Source: Streptomyces nymphaeiformis (GTDB lineage Bacteria > Actinomycetota > Actinomycetes > Streptomycetales > Streptomycetaceae). Taken from it: a DNA stretch of 44,257 bases. Under the pieces are notes generated by a model. It was not told where the DNA came from. It did no database searches and saw only the letters and a list, made by a program, of their open reading frames with translations. Below, in pieces: positions 34,010 through 41,752 of this stretch. Positions within the stretch are counted from its first letter, which is position 1; each line of letters opens with the position of its first letter. The position numbers were made by a program, and so were the translations under genes. The stretch spans positions 1-44,257 of the forward strand of contig NZ_JACHJY010000021.1 of assembly GCF_014203895.1 (NCBI RefSeq). The letters are read 5' to 3'.

Positions 34010-35461
34010 TCAGGCTGCGTCGGGGCTGGGGGCGCCTGCTGCGGGAAGGACGGAGGAGTCGGCGGGTTCGGCGGAGTCTCCCTGCGCCGTGGCGGTGAGG
34101 GCGCGGGCTTGGCGACGGGTGGCGTGGAGGTAGTAGGCGAGGGAGCCCACGACGAGGCCGACGATCCAGGAGATGTCCGCGCCGCCGAAGACCTTGGCCA
34201 GAGGGCCTTCGTAGACGGGGCTGTTGATGAAGGGCAACTCGGCCGCGATGGTCAGGAGGAAGATCACCACGGCGCCGGTGTCGCACCGGCCGTAGCGGCC
34301 GTCCTTGCGGAAGAACTCCTGCACCTCGTACTCGCCGTGGCGGACCAGGTAGTAGTCGGTGAGATTGATCGCCGTCCACGGGATCAGCAGGTAGAGCAGG
34401 ATCAGGATGATGTTCTGGAACAATTCCATCGTGTTCGAGCCCACCAGGAGCGCGAGCAGCGTCGTCACCGTGGTGAAGCCGACGGTGAACAGGGTGCGGG
34501 TGCGCGGAGCGGCCTTGGCGCGGCCGGTGGGGGAGACGCCGCTGAGGGCGGTGAGGAAGGCGCCGTAGGGGCTCTGGGCGGAGCCGGGGATGCCGCCGAG
34601 GAACAGGGCTGCGGCCAGCAGTCCGGAGACAGCCGGGAACTGGTGGGCCAGGAAGCCGATGGAGTCGTTGCCGAGTGCGTCGCCGCCCACCACGGCGGCG
34701 AGGGCGCCGATCACCATGACCCAAGAGCCGCCGACGGCCGCGCCGAGGTAGGTCCACCAGAAGGTGGCCTTCGCCGGGGTGGACTCCGGCAGGTAGCGGG
34801 AGTAGTCGGAGACGTAGGGGGCCCAGGTGATCTGCCAGGACGCGAAGATGGAGATCGCGAGCAGCACGGTCCCGGCGTTGACCGAGGTCCCCTGGTAGTG
34901 GCCCGGCAGATGGCGGGCCAGCTGGACGAAGAGCGCGAGGAAGACCACGCCGGAGACGACGGAAAGGTACTTGCTGACACTGTGGATCAGCTTGTAGCCG
35001 ACCACGGCCACGGCAAGCGTGGCCAGGTTGGAGAGGATCACGCCCGCCGCGTAGGGCACGTGGATCCAGTTGGCGACCGCGTGGCCGTTGACCACAGCGC
35101 CTTCCAGAGCGAAGCCGAAGTACATGGCGACCACGATCGCCACCGGCAGGATCGCACCGTAGAACCCGAACTGCGCCCGGCTCTGGATCATCTGTGGGAT
35201 GCCCAGCTTCGGCCCCTGGACCGAGTGGTAGGCCATGAAGACCCCGCCGATCAGGTTGCCGACCAGAATCGAGAAGATCGCCCACGGCAGGTCCAGGCCG
35301 ATGGTGACGGCGAGGGCGCCGTTGACCAGGCCAGTGATCTGGACGTTGCTGGCGAACCAGAGGGTGAACAGGTGCCAGGGCTTGCCGTGGCGCTCGGCGG
35401 CGGGAACGTGGTCGATCCCGCGCTGTTCGAGTGTGCTGCTTCTCCGGGGGACGTCGCTCAT
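34010..35461 (-). CDS. NCS1-family nucleobase/cation symporter
   Basis: The 483-residue protein has about 12 predicted membrane helices. NCS1 features: N-terminal LWFASNVQITGLVNGALAV, SRAQFGFYGAILPVAIVV (substrate-site helix 3 region), SWQITWAPYVSDYSRYLP (helix 6, including the conserved SDYSRY) and IPWTAINLTDYYLVRHGEYE near the C-terminus. The family imports purines, pyrimidines, hydantoins or related compounds with H+ or Na+. The gene lies 44 bp downstream of an M20 amidohydrolase on the same strand, so the imported ligand may be an amide or ureide that the hydrolase cleaves (inference). A strong terminator follows. Confidence 0.9.
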   Translation of the reverse strand: MSDVPRRSSTLEQRGIDHVPAAERHGKPWHLFTLWFASNVQITGLVNGALAVTIGLDLPWAIFSILVGNLIGGVFMAYHSVQGPKLGIPQMIQSRAQFGFYGAILPVAIVVAMYFGFALEGAVVNGHAVANWIHVPYAAGVILSNLATLAVAVVGYKLIHSVSKYLSVVSGVVFLALFVQLARHLPGHYQGTSVNAGTVLLAISIFASWQITWAPYVSDYSRYLPESTPAKATFWWTYLGAAVGGSWVMVIGALAAVVGGDALGNDSIGFLAHQFPAVSGLLAAALFLGGIPGSAQSPYGAFLTALSGVSPTGRAKAAPRTRTLFTVGFTTVTTLLALLVGSNTMELFQNIILILLYLLIPWTAINLTDYYLVRHGEYEVQEFFRKDGRYGRCDTGAVVIFLLTIAAELPFINSPVYEGPLAKVFGGADISWIVGLVVGSLAYYLHATRRQARALTATAQGDSAEPADSSVLPAAGAPSPDAA

Positions 35462-35505
35462 GAGGGGCCTTCCTCGGTCGGTTGTCGGTAGGAGGGTGGG
35501 ACGGC

Positions 35506-36726
35506 TCAGTTCGGTGCGGTACCGGGTGCGGGAGCAAGGGCCAGGCGACGCAGGGCGAGGGCGGCGTACAGGGCCGCGCCGTCGGCAAGAACGCCGTCGT
35601 CGAACTCGACGTGGGGGGAGTGGTTGCCGGGCGCGGCACGGTGGTCGCGGCCGGGCGGGGTGGCGCCGAGCTGGACGATCGTGCCCGGGACCTCCTCAAG
35701 GACCCGGGAGAAGTCCTCCGAGGCGGTGAGCGGCTGCGCCATCTCTTCGTAGCGCTCGGCACCGAAGACGTCTCGCGCCACTTCGGCCGCGAAGGCCGAC
35801 TCGCTGGGCGCGGCGACGGTGGGCGGGTACTCGTTGAGGTAGCAAACCTCAGCCTCGACGCCGTGGGCGGCGGCGATGCCCCGGCACAGCTGGGTCAGCT
35901 GGGCCGCGAGCCGTTCGCCCGTGCCCCGGTGGAAGCTGCGGACGGTCGCCTCGAAGCGAGCGGTCTCCGGGACGATGTTCGCGGCCGTGCCGGCGTGGAG
36001 TGTGCCGACGCTTAGGACGGCGGGCTCGAGAGGGTCGACGGCGCGGGCGAGGGTTCCGGCCAGCTCGCCGATCATGGCGCAGGCCGCGGGGATCGGGTTG
36101 CGTGCGTGGTGCGGGGCGGAGCCGTGGCCGCCGGTGCCGCGCACGGTGACGGCGAGGCTGTCGGAGGCCGCCATCAGCGTTCCAGGCCGGGTGGCGAACC
36201 TGCCGCCGGGCCAGTGGCGTGAGCTGACGTGCAGGGCGTAGGCGGCCTGCGGCCGCTCCCCGGCCGCCTCCAGCACGCCTTCCTCGATCATGTGGCGGGC
36301 GCCGTCGTGGCCCTCCTCGCCGGGCTGGAACATCAGCACGACCGAGCCGGCCAGCGTGTCACGACGTCGGGCGATCAGGTGGGCGGCGCCGGCCAGCATG
36401 GCGGTGTGGAGGTCGTGGCCGCAGGCATGCATCCGGCCGTCGATCCGGGAGCGGTAGGCCACGTCCGCCTGCTCGGTGACCGGCAGCGCGTCCATGTCCG
36501 CTCGCAGCAGCACGACCGGTCCGGGGCGAGCCCCCTCCAGGACGGCGGTCACCGAGGAGAGCGTGCGACCCTCGGTGATCTTCAACGGCAGGCCGTCGAG
36601 CGCGGCCAGAACCTTCTCCTGGGTACGGGGCAGCCGCAGTCCCAGCTCGGGCTCCTGGTGCAGGCCCCGGCGCAGCCGGGTGAGCCACTCGGACATCGTC
36701 CGCGCGTCGTCGCGCAGGTCCATCAC
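35506..36726 (-). CDS. M20-family amidohydrolase (N-acyl amino acid/hippurate hydrolase type)
   Basis: The 406-residue protein starts at ATG 36726 or 36723. Di-metal site motifs: HACGHDLHTAMLAGAAHLIA, MFQPGEEGHDGARHMIEEG, the ALHVSSRHWPGG His, and PLTASEDFSRVLEEVPG to APGNHSPHVEFDD at the C-terminus. RADMDALPVTEQ precedes the first ligand. The dimerisation domain contains GTGGHGSAPHHARNPIPAAC. These match M20D aminoacylases, which remove acyl or benzoyl groups from amino acids. Operon with the transporter; the Lrp-type regulator is divergent. Exact substrate unknown. Confidence 0.9.
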   Translation of the reverse strand: MMDLRDDARTMSEWLTRLRRGLHQEPELGLRLPRTQEKVLAALDGLPLKITEGRTLSSVTAVLEGARPGPVVLLRADMDALPVTEQADVAYRSRIDGRMHACGHDLHTAMLAGAAHLIARRRDTLAGSVVLMFQPGEEGHDGARHMIEEGVLEAAGERPQAAYALHVSSRHWPGGRFATRPGTLMAASDSLAVTVRGTGGHGSAPHHARNPIPAACAMIGELAGTLARAVDPLEPAVLSVGTLHAGTAANIVPETARFEATVRSFHRGTGERLAAQLTQLCRGIAAAHGVEAEVCYLNEYPPTVAAPSESAFAAEVARDVFGAERYEEMAQPLTASEDFSRVLEEVPGTIVQLGATPPGRDHRAAPGNHSPHVEFDDGVLADGAALYAALALRRLALAPAPGTAPN

Positions 36727-36854
36727 TTTCCTCCGGTGTTCCTCGGCCGTTCACCGGCCCCGGTTGGTGCTGACGATGATGTGGCACCAGCCAGAACGAG
36801 CCGCTGGATAACATGAACCGGACACTGATGGCCAAATGAGCGAAGGAATCAAGC
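36727..36854. promoter_or_regulatory. divergent promoter region, amidohydrolase and Lrp-type regulator
   Basis: This 128-bp gap separates two divergent start codons, so it must hold both promoters and probably the regulator's binding site. An AT-richer segment, GGATAACATGAACCGG, sits at about 36807-36822. GAAGGAAT precedes the regulator ATG and GGAGGAAAG precedes the amidohydrolase start. No exact -35/-10 was assigned. Confidence 0.5.
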
Positions 36855-37862
36855 ATGATTGGTGAGGAGGACCTGGCTCTCGTGCATGCGCTCCAGGTCA
36901 GGCCCCGGGCCTCATGGGTCGAGTTGGGCGAGGTGCTGGGCTGCACACCCACGACCGTCGCCCGCCGCTGGGAGCGCCTCGCCGGGACCGGTGCGGCGTG
37001 GGTCACCGCCGTGCCGGGGCCACGCTGCGCGGCGCTGACGGCCTATGTCGGCCTGCGCTGCGTGACCGGCACGCGGGAGAAGGTGGCGCAGGCGCTCGCG
37101 GGCGATCCGGCCACCGTGACGGTGGAGATCACCGCAGGCAGCTACGACCTGCTGGTGGAGGTCATCACAGCTGATCTGGCCTCGTTCGGGCGCTACCTGC
37201 TCGACCGCATCGAGCGCCTCCCCGGCGTGACCGGCTCCACGGTCGCGATCGCGACCACCGTCGTCACGGAGGCCAGCCGCTGGCGGCTCGACGCGCTCGC
37301 CCCCGACCAGTCCGCAGCCCTGGGCGACGCCCCCCGAGGCGGCAGCGTCCCGGCGCGCCGGCTGACGGAACTCGACCGGCGACTGCTCGCCGGACTGGGT
37401 CGGGACGGCCGCCAGGCCTGGCACCAGCTCGCGCAGGAGACCGACACCAGCGCGGCCACCGCCCGCCGCCGCGCCGAACGCCTCCTCGCCAGCGGCGAGG
37501 CGGCCCTGCGCTGTGACGTGGCGGGGCCGTTGTTCGAACGTCCGGTGACCGTCTCCCTATGGGCGCAGGTGCCGGCGCCGGAGTTGAGGGCGGTCGCCCG
37601 TCATCTCGCGGCCGTCCCCAGCGTGCGCTTCGTCGCGACGACGGCGGGCCGGGAGAACCTTCTGGTCGCGCTCTGGCTGCGCTCACCCGAGGAGATCCAG
37701 CAACTGGAGGTCGAACTGGCCCTCCGGCATCCGGCCGTCCTCGTCCAAGACCGCACGATCGCGCTGCGCACCGCCAAGCGTATGGGCCGGCTCTTCGACG
37801 CGAACGGCTACGGCACAGCGTCCGTCCCGCTCGCCCCGTGGGCCGAGCAAACCTGGTACTGA
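36855..37862 (+). CDS. Lrp/AsnC-family regulator, duplicated two-domain form
   Basis: The 335-residue protein is two Lrp-like units in tandem. Unit 1: HTH VELGEVLGCTPTTVARRWER, ligand-domain AGSYDLLVEVITADLASFGR and RIERLPGVTGS. Unit 2: LTELDRRLLAGLGRDGRQAW, HQLAQETDTSAATARRRAER, then TAGRENLLVALWLRSPEEIQ. Normal Lrp proteins are about 150 residues. The gene is divergent from the amidohydrolase-transporter operon and is likely its local regulator, sensing an amino acid or related ligand (inference). Confidence 0.88.
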   Translation: MIGEEDLALVHALQVRPRASWVELGEVLGCTPTTVARRWERLAGTGAAWVTAVPGPRCAALTAYVGLRCVTGTREKVAQALAGDPATVTVEITAGSYDLLVEVITADLASFGRYLLDRIERLPGVTGSTVAIATTVVTEASRWRLDALAPDQSAALGDAPRGGSVPARRLTELDRRLLAGLGRDGRQAWHQLAQETDTSAATARRRAERLLASGEAALRCDVAGPLFERPVTVSLWAQVPAPELRAVARHLAAVPSVRFVATTAGRENLLVALWLRSPEEIQQLEVELALRHPAVLVQDRTIALRTAKRMGRLFDANGYGTASVPLAPWAEQTWY

Positions 37863-38011
37863 GCGGACTGTCGGCATACCTGAGGTGGGCATGCCTAGTG
37901 GGGCTTGGCCAGGTTGGTGTTGATGGTGCGTGTCCTCGCCCGAAACCGCCCGCCCCTACCTTTCTTGCGGGGCCGGCGGCAGGGCTGTCCCGTAAGTGAT
38001 CTTGCCCTGCG

Positions 38012-38794
38012 ATGATCTCGACCGTGTCACACGTGATCACAGCCTCCGAGCCGTCATGGATAGCCCCGTTCACTGGTATGGCTCCGCGCCAGTTCAACCG
38101 GGTGGTGCGTGCCCTGCGAAGGGAAGGCGCCGACATCGCTCGGCGGGGTCGGCCGTGGGGGATTTCGCTGGAGGACCGGGTGCTTCTGGTGGCTGCGTAC
38201 TGGCGCACCAACCTGACGCTGCGGCAGCTCGCCCCGCTCTTCGGGGTCTCGAAGTCCGCGGCTGGCCGCATCGTCAGGCATGTCGGGCCTCTTCTCGCGT
38301 TCCGGCCGCGGAAGCGGTTTCACAAGGACGCCGTGCTCATCGTGGACGGCACTCTGGTTCCCACTCGCGACCACGCGGTGGCGGAGCGGTCCAAGAACTA
38401 CCGGTACTCGACGAATCACCAGGTCGTCATCGACGCGGACACCCGACTGGTGGTCGTGGTCGGCCGGCCGTTGCCGGGCAACCGCAACGACTGCCAGGCA
38501 TGGGAGCTATCCGGGGCGAAGGCCGCCGGCGGGAACGCCGCAGTGATTGCCGACGGCGGCTATCGAGGTACTGGGCTCGTCATCCCACACCGCCGTGACC
38601 CTGGGCAGAGCGAACTGCCTGCCTGGAAGGAAGAGCACAACGCCGCTCACCGCACGATCCGCGCTCGGGTCGAGCATGTCTTCGCCCGGATGAAGACCTG
38701 GAAGATCCTGCGCGACTGCCGTCTCAAGGGCGATGGCGTGCACCACGCGATGCTCGGCATCGCCCATCTGCACAACGTCGGGCGCCGTGGCTGA
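38012..38794 (+). CDS. IS5-family transposase (full length)
   Basis: The 260-residue protein starts with ATG 38012; ATG 38081 (MAPRQFNRVV) is an alternative that fits relatives. HTH_Tnp_4-type region: LEDRVLLVAAYWRTNLTLRQ, LAPLFGVSKSAAGRIV. DDE domain: first Asp in AVLIVDGTLVPTRDHAVAE, second in AVIADGGYRGTGLVIPHRR, Glu in RARVEHVFARMKTWKILRD. It is the intact relative of the fragment at 1849-2247. Confidence 0.93.
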   Translation: MISTVSHVITASEPSWIAPFTGMAPRQFNRVVRALRREGADIARRGRPWGISLEDRVLLVAAYWRTNLTLRQLAPLFGVSKSAAGRIVRHVGPLLAFRPRKRFHKDAVLIVDGTLVPTRDHAVAERSKNYRYSTNHQVVIDADTRLVVVVGRPLPGNRNDCQAWELSGAKAAGGNAAVIADGGYRGTGLVIPHRRDPGQSELPAWKEEHNAAHRTIRARVEHVFARMKTWKILRDCRLKGDGVHHAMLGIAHLHNVGRRG

Positions 38795-38821
38795 CTGCAC
38801 CCGGCCCGAAGGACTGTCCGT

Positions 38822-39409
38822 TCAGGATTCGGCGGGCAGGAGCTGGACCAGGCCGACCCAGTTCTCCTCGTCCACCTTGGTCTGGGTGGCGCGGACCCTC
38901 CAGCGGCCGGCGGGCAGTGGGACCGACGCCTCGGCGGGCATCCCGCCGCCGGGGTAATCGATGCCCAGGCCGGAGCCCGCTTCGGCGGAGTCCATGAGCA
39001 CCGCCGGACCGTCCGAGGCCCAGGTGCCGCACTCCTCCCACAACGTGGCCGGGTCCGCGAGGGCAGTGTCCGCCGCGGCTCTCAGTCCGGCCTCGGAGTC
39101 GGCGGCGAGCCACCGCAGGAACGCTCGGTGCTGGGGCAGATAGCAGCTGGTCGCCGGCTCGTCCGCCAGCACCAGTGCCTGCGCACCGTTCTCGTCGAGA
39201 AGGATTACACCGGCCAGATCGTCCACCGCGCAGGCCCGGTCGTAGTCGTCTGGGGCGGTGGCGTCTCCCGCTATAAGCCCACTCTCCGTGCACCCGCCCC
39301 AGGAGGCCAGGGCGGAGACGGGGACGACGATCAGAGGGCCGCCCATCGACTCCACCCAGACGAGGGAGGGGTGGGAGGCATCGTCTGCGGTGGATGAAGA
39401 GGTGATCAT
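38822..39409 (-). CDS. Imm21-family immunity protein
   Basis: The start ATG 39409 (MITSSSTADD) is preferred; ATG 39454 would add 15 residues. Family motifs: VWVESMGGPLIVVPVSALAS, WGGCTESG, DYDRACAVDDLAGVILLDEN and ENWVGLVQLLP at the C-terminus. Imm21 proteins are predicted cytoplasmic antidotes of polymorphic toxins. No toxin is present. The gene is convergent with the IS5 transposase and enclosed by the IS5 inverted repeats, so it may travel as a passenger. Confidence 0.8.
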   Translation of the reverse strand: MITSSSTADDASHPSLVWVESMGGPLIVVPVSALASWGGCTESGLIAGDATAPDDYDRACAVDDLAGVILLDENGAQALVLADEPATSCYLPQHRAFLRWLAADSEAGLRAAADTALADPATLWEECGTWASDGPAVLMDSAEAGSGLGIDYPGGGMPAEASVPLPAGRWRVRATQTKVDEENWVGLVQLLPAES

Positions 39410-39529
39410 GCACGTCAGTGTGCCCTCGCCCACTGACAACGTCCCCTCGGTCATCGGAACCCAGCACGGGGAAAGGCTCAGCGCCTACGGCAAGCAGTAG
39501 TTACGGGACAGCCCTTACTGATCTTTTCG

Positions 39530-40129
39530 TTAGTTCCGTGGGGTTGGCGGGTGGAGGGTAAGGCCGGTGTGGGCGAGGAAGGACCAAGGCAGCTGCGGGT
39601 TCTGGTTGATGCGGTGGATGCCCTGTTCCGTGGCGTCGGCGACATCGGCGAGGTGGTTGCCGGCGAGGTTGGCGAGTTCGCGTTTCTTCAGCGACGACCA
39701 CAGCAGCTCGACGGGGTTGAGCTCGGGTGCGTAGGCAGGTAATCGCTCCAGGGTGAGCCAGTCCTGCTCGGCGACCCAGGCCCGTATGTCCCGGCTCCAG
39801 TGGGCGGACAGTCCGTCCCAGATCAGGACTACCCGCTCCCCGCGGTAGAACGTCTTGAGCTGTTCCAGGACCTCGATGAGTGCGGCGGTGTCGTAGCTGC
39901 CGGGTTTGAGGTGGAAGCACAACCGTGGTCCACGCTCGGGATCGGCAGCGTGGTAGCCGAGGGCTGCGGCCATCGACGCGCGTTTCCGGTTCAACCGGTG
40001 CCGCAGAAGAGGGGTGCGGCCGCGAGGCGCGTAGGTGCGACGGACCTGCGGCAGCAGCGAGACGTCTGACTCGTCGAGGAAGACGATCCGGGCACGTGTG
40101 TTCACCGCCCCTTTTTGATCCGCGGCCAC
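39530..40129 (-). CDS. IS630 transposase, catalytic part (orfB)
   Basis: The 199-residue DDE_3 domain has first Asp in RIVFLDESDVSLLPQVRRTY, second in VVLIWDGLSAHWSRDI, and Glu in YAPELNPVELLWSSLKKREL. It overlaps orfA by 28 bp and lacks its own clear ribosome site. A-rich run AAAAAGG (minus strand, around 40112-40116) in the overlap suggests that it is made by frameshifting from orfA. Confidence 0.9.
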   Translation of the reverse strand: MAADQKGAVNTRARIVFLDESDVSLLPQVRRTYAPRGRTPLLRHRLNRKRASMAAALGYHAADPERGPRLCFHLKPGSYDTAALIEVLEQLKTFYRGERVVLIWDGLSAHWSRDIRAWVAEQDWLTLERLPAYAPELNPVELLWSSLKKRELANLAGNHLADVADATEQGIHRINQNPQLPWSFLAHTGLTLHPPTPRN

Positions 40130-40602
40130 TCATGAGCGGTCCAGCGGGCGATCTCCGACTCGTTCCTCTCCACCGCGCGGCGTTCCGGTCGCTGCAGAGT
40201 CCATCCCAGTCGGCCGGTCAGTAACCGCCACACCGATGCCCGCGACAGAACCACTCCGGTCACCCGCTCGACGACCAGGCCGACTCGCTCGAGCGTCCAC
40301 AGATCGGCCTCGAAGCCATGGGCCTGGGCGCCCTGCTCCAGCGCGGCCCGCACCCACTCGACCTGGGCATCGTCCAGCTTGGGCGGACGACCGGTGGCCG
40401 GACGCCGACGCAAAGCGTCCGTGCCGCCCTCCTCCCAGACCCGTTTCCACCGCCGCACGCTCTCCTCGCTGACCCCCAGCATCCGCGCGATCTCGGCACC
40501 CGAGCGTCCCTGATCGAACAACTCAGCCGCCCGCACACGCCGGGCCTCGGACAACTGCGGCCGGGTCAAAGGAGGAACACCAGGCGAAGGCTTGAAAGAC
40601 AC
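40102..40602 (-). CDS. IS630 transposase, DNA-binding part (orfA)
   Basis: The 166-residue protein starts at GTG 40602 (VSFKPSPGVPPL). Tandem HTH: RAAELFDQGRSGAEIARMLG, VSEESVRRWKRVWEEGGTDA and a winged-helix part GFEADLWTLERVGLVVERVT. It ends in WPRIKKGR at 40102, where the frame shifts into orfB. Full-length and undamaged. Confidence 0.9.
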   Translation of the reverse strand: MSFKPSPGVPPLTRPQLSEARRVRAAELFDQGRSGAEIARMLGVSEESVRRWKRVWEEGGTDALRRRPATGRPPKLDDAQVEWVRAALEQGAQAHGFEADLWTLERVGLVVERVTGVVLSRASVWRLLTGRLGWTLQRPERRAVERNESEIARWTAHEWPRIKKGR

Positions 40603-40661
40603 CGCACCAGGATCCCACCAACGAAGCCGTCGCACCCATGGAACTAACGAAAAGATCAGTA

Positions 40662-41105
40662 GGGACCGCACCCCTAACGGGCTTTCAGATAGGGCGCCAA
40701 CCTGCGGTAAACGCACAAAAGAGTGACGGGCTCCGAAGTCTGTGCACTTCAGGTCTGCGGCAGCACCCTCCCTGTATCGGTACCTTCTCTCCGCAGCACG
40801 CGCACCAGACGGCCAACTTGGCCACCGGCTCAACAAAGCGCCGCGTTTCGACGGGCACGGAGGGGCGTCCTGACCGCCACCCTCCCAGGCTGCGACGCTC
40901 CACTCCGCCCCACGTGGCGGCACATCTGCCTCTGCCACCACATTCGCCACTCGCGCGTGGGACTTTCCTGGGACTTTCGGCTGCATCAGGCGGTACGAGG
41001 GTGAAAGAAGGGAAAGAACGTTTCCCCAGGTCAGAGACCTTGCGTCACGAGTCTGCGCAGCTCACAGGGCTGTCGAGTCCTTTCCGGGACAAGTGACCAT
41101 CAGTG
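40662..41105. other. intergenic region, no gene recognised
   Basis: About 440 bp with no supportable coding region on either strand. A tandem TGGGACTTTC occurs at 40958-40967 and 40969-40978, and AGGTCAGAGACCT is a small palindrome near 41028-41040. It ends at the truncated esterase. It could be an old recombination junction; nothing further is visible. Confidence 0.4.
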
Positions 41106-41112
41106 TGGCTGG

Positions 41113-41715
41113 TTCAAGGATCGCCACGCACTCCACGTCGAGCAGTGCTACGCCGTTGCGAAGTGGATCTGCGATCGGGGCGGCGACATCGGCCTGGACG
41201 GCGGCCGGATGGTCGCCGTGGGCGACTCGGCGGGCGGCAACCTGGTGGCGGCACTGACCCTGCTCGCCAAGGAGCGTGGAGGAGTACGGCTGCTGCAGCA
41301 GGTGCTGCTCTGCCCGGTCACCGACGCTGGCTTAGACACCCCCTCTTACCAGGAGTTCGCCCACGGCTACTTCCTCGGCCGCGAGACCATGCGCTGGTTT
41401 TGGGACCAGTACCTGCCCGACGTACGGCAACGGAGCCAGGCCACCGCGTCACCGCTGCGGGCCACCCTGGAACAGCTCAACGGACTCCCCCCGGCCCTGG
41501 TCGTCACCAGCGAGGCCGACGTGGTGCGCGACGAGGGCGAGGCGTACGCGAGCAAGCTCCGGGCGGCCGGCGTCCCGGTGGTCTCCATCCGCTACCACGG
41601 GACGATCCACGGCTTCATGGTGCTCGACCCGCTGCGCCACACGGACGCCGCCCGCGCCGCCCTCGTCCAGGTTCTCGACACCGTGCACGTCGCCCTGCAC
41701 CGGCACCGGGGCTGA
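41113..41715 (+). pseudogene. HSL-type alpha/beta hydrolase (esterase), N-terminus missing
   Basis: In-frame sequence from about 41113: EQCYAVAKWICDRGGDIGLD, then GRMVAVGDSAGGNLVAALTL (nucleophile Ser in GDSAGG), LVVTSEADVVRDEGEAYASK (catalytic Asp) and VSIRYHGTIHGFMVLDPLRH (catalytic His). The N-terminal HGGG oxyanion region of hormone-sensitive-lipase-like esterases is missing. ATG 41209 begins just before the nucleophile and would not give an active enzyme. Therefore a 5'-truncated relic. Confidence 0.8.
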
Positions 41716-41752
41716 CTCCGGCACCGCTTCGACACACGGCGGCGGGCACCGC

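Larger units (their letters stand above)
37981..39515. mobile_element. IS5-family element enclosing an Imm21 gene
   Basis: Perfect 15-bp inverted repeats AGGGCTGTCCCGTAA (37981-37995) and TTACGGGACAGCCCT (39501-39515) bound 1535 bp. The transposase is next to the left end. The remaining half contains an Imm21-type gene on the opposite strand, with a 27-bp gap between stop codons. Elements with this transposase normally are about 0.85-0.9 kb, so some 650 bp are extra. No clear target duplication. IS630 starts 2 bp beyond the right end. Confidence 0.75.
39518..40659. mobile_element. IS630-family element (complete)
   Basis: The outer 22 bp including the target TA are perfectly inverted: TACTGATCTTTTCGTTAG at 39516-39533 and CTAACGAAAAGATCAGTA at 40644-40661. 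The dinucleotide TA flanks both ends, as expected for IS630/Tc1-type insertion. The 1142-bp element holds two overlapping reading frames. It inserted immediately beside the right end of the Imm21-bearing IS5. Confidence 0.93.

Noticed and set aside
33623..35491. 622-codon open frame on the plus strand
   Set aside because: It is antisense to the NCS1 transporter gene, which has clear membrane helices and family motifs; long antisense frames are common in high-GC DNA.
38054..38598. alternative frames in the 38-kb IS5 transposase
   Set aside because: The HTH and DDE residues lie in the 38012 frame; the others are shadows.
40685..40903. 72-aa Cys-rich minus-strand frame
   Set aside because: No ribosome site, no family resemblance, and it sits in a region where all six frames look random.
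40980..41105. tRNA gene or att site at the esterase junction
   Set aside because: No cloverleaf could be drawn and no integrase or matching direct repeat was found.
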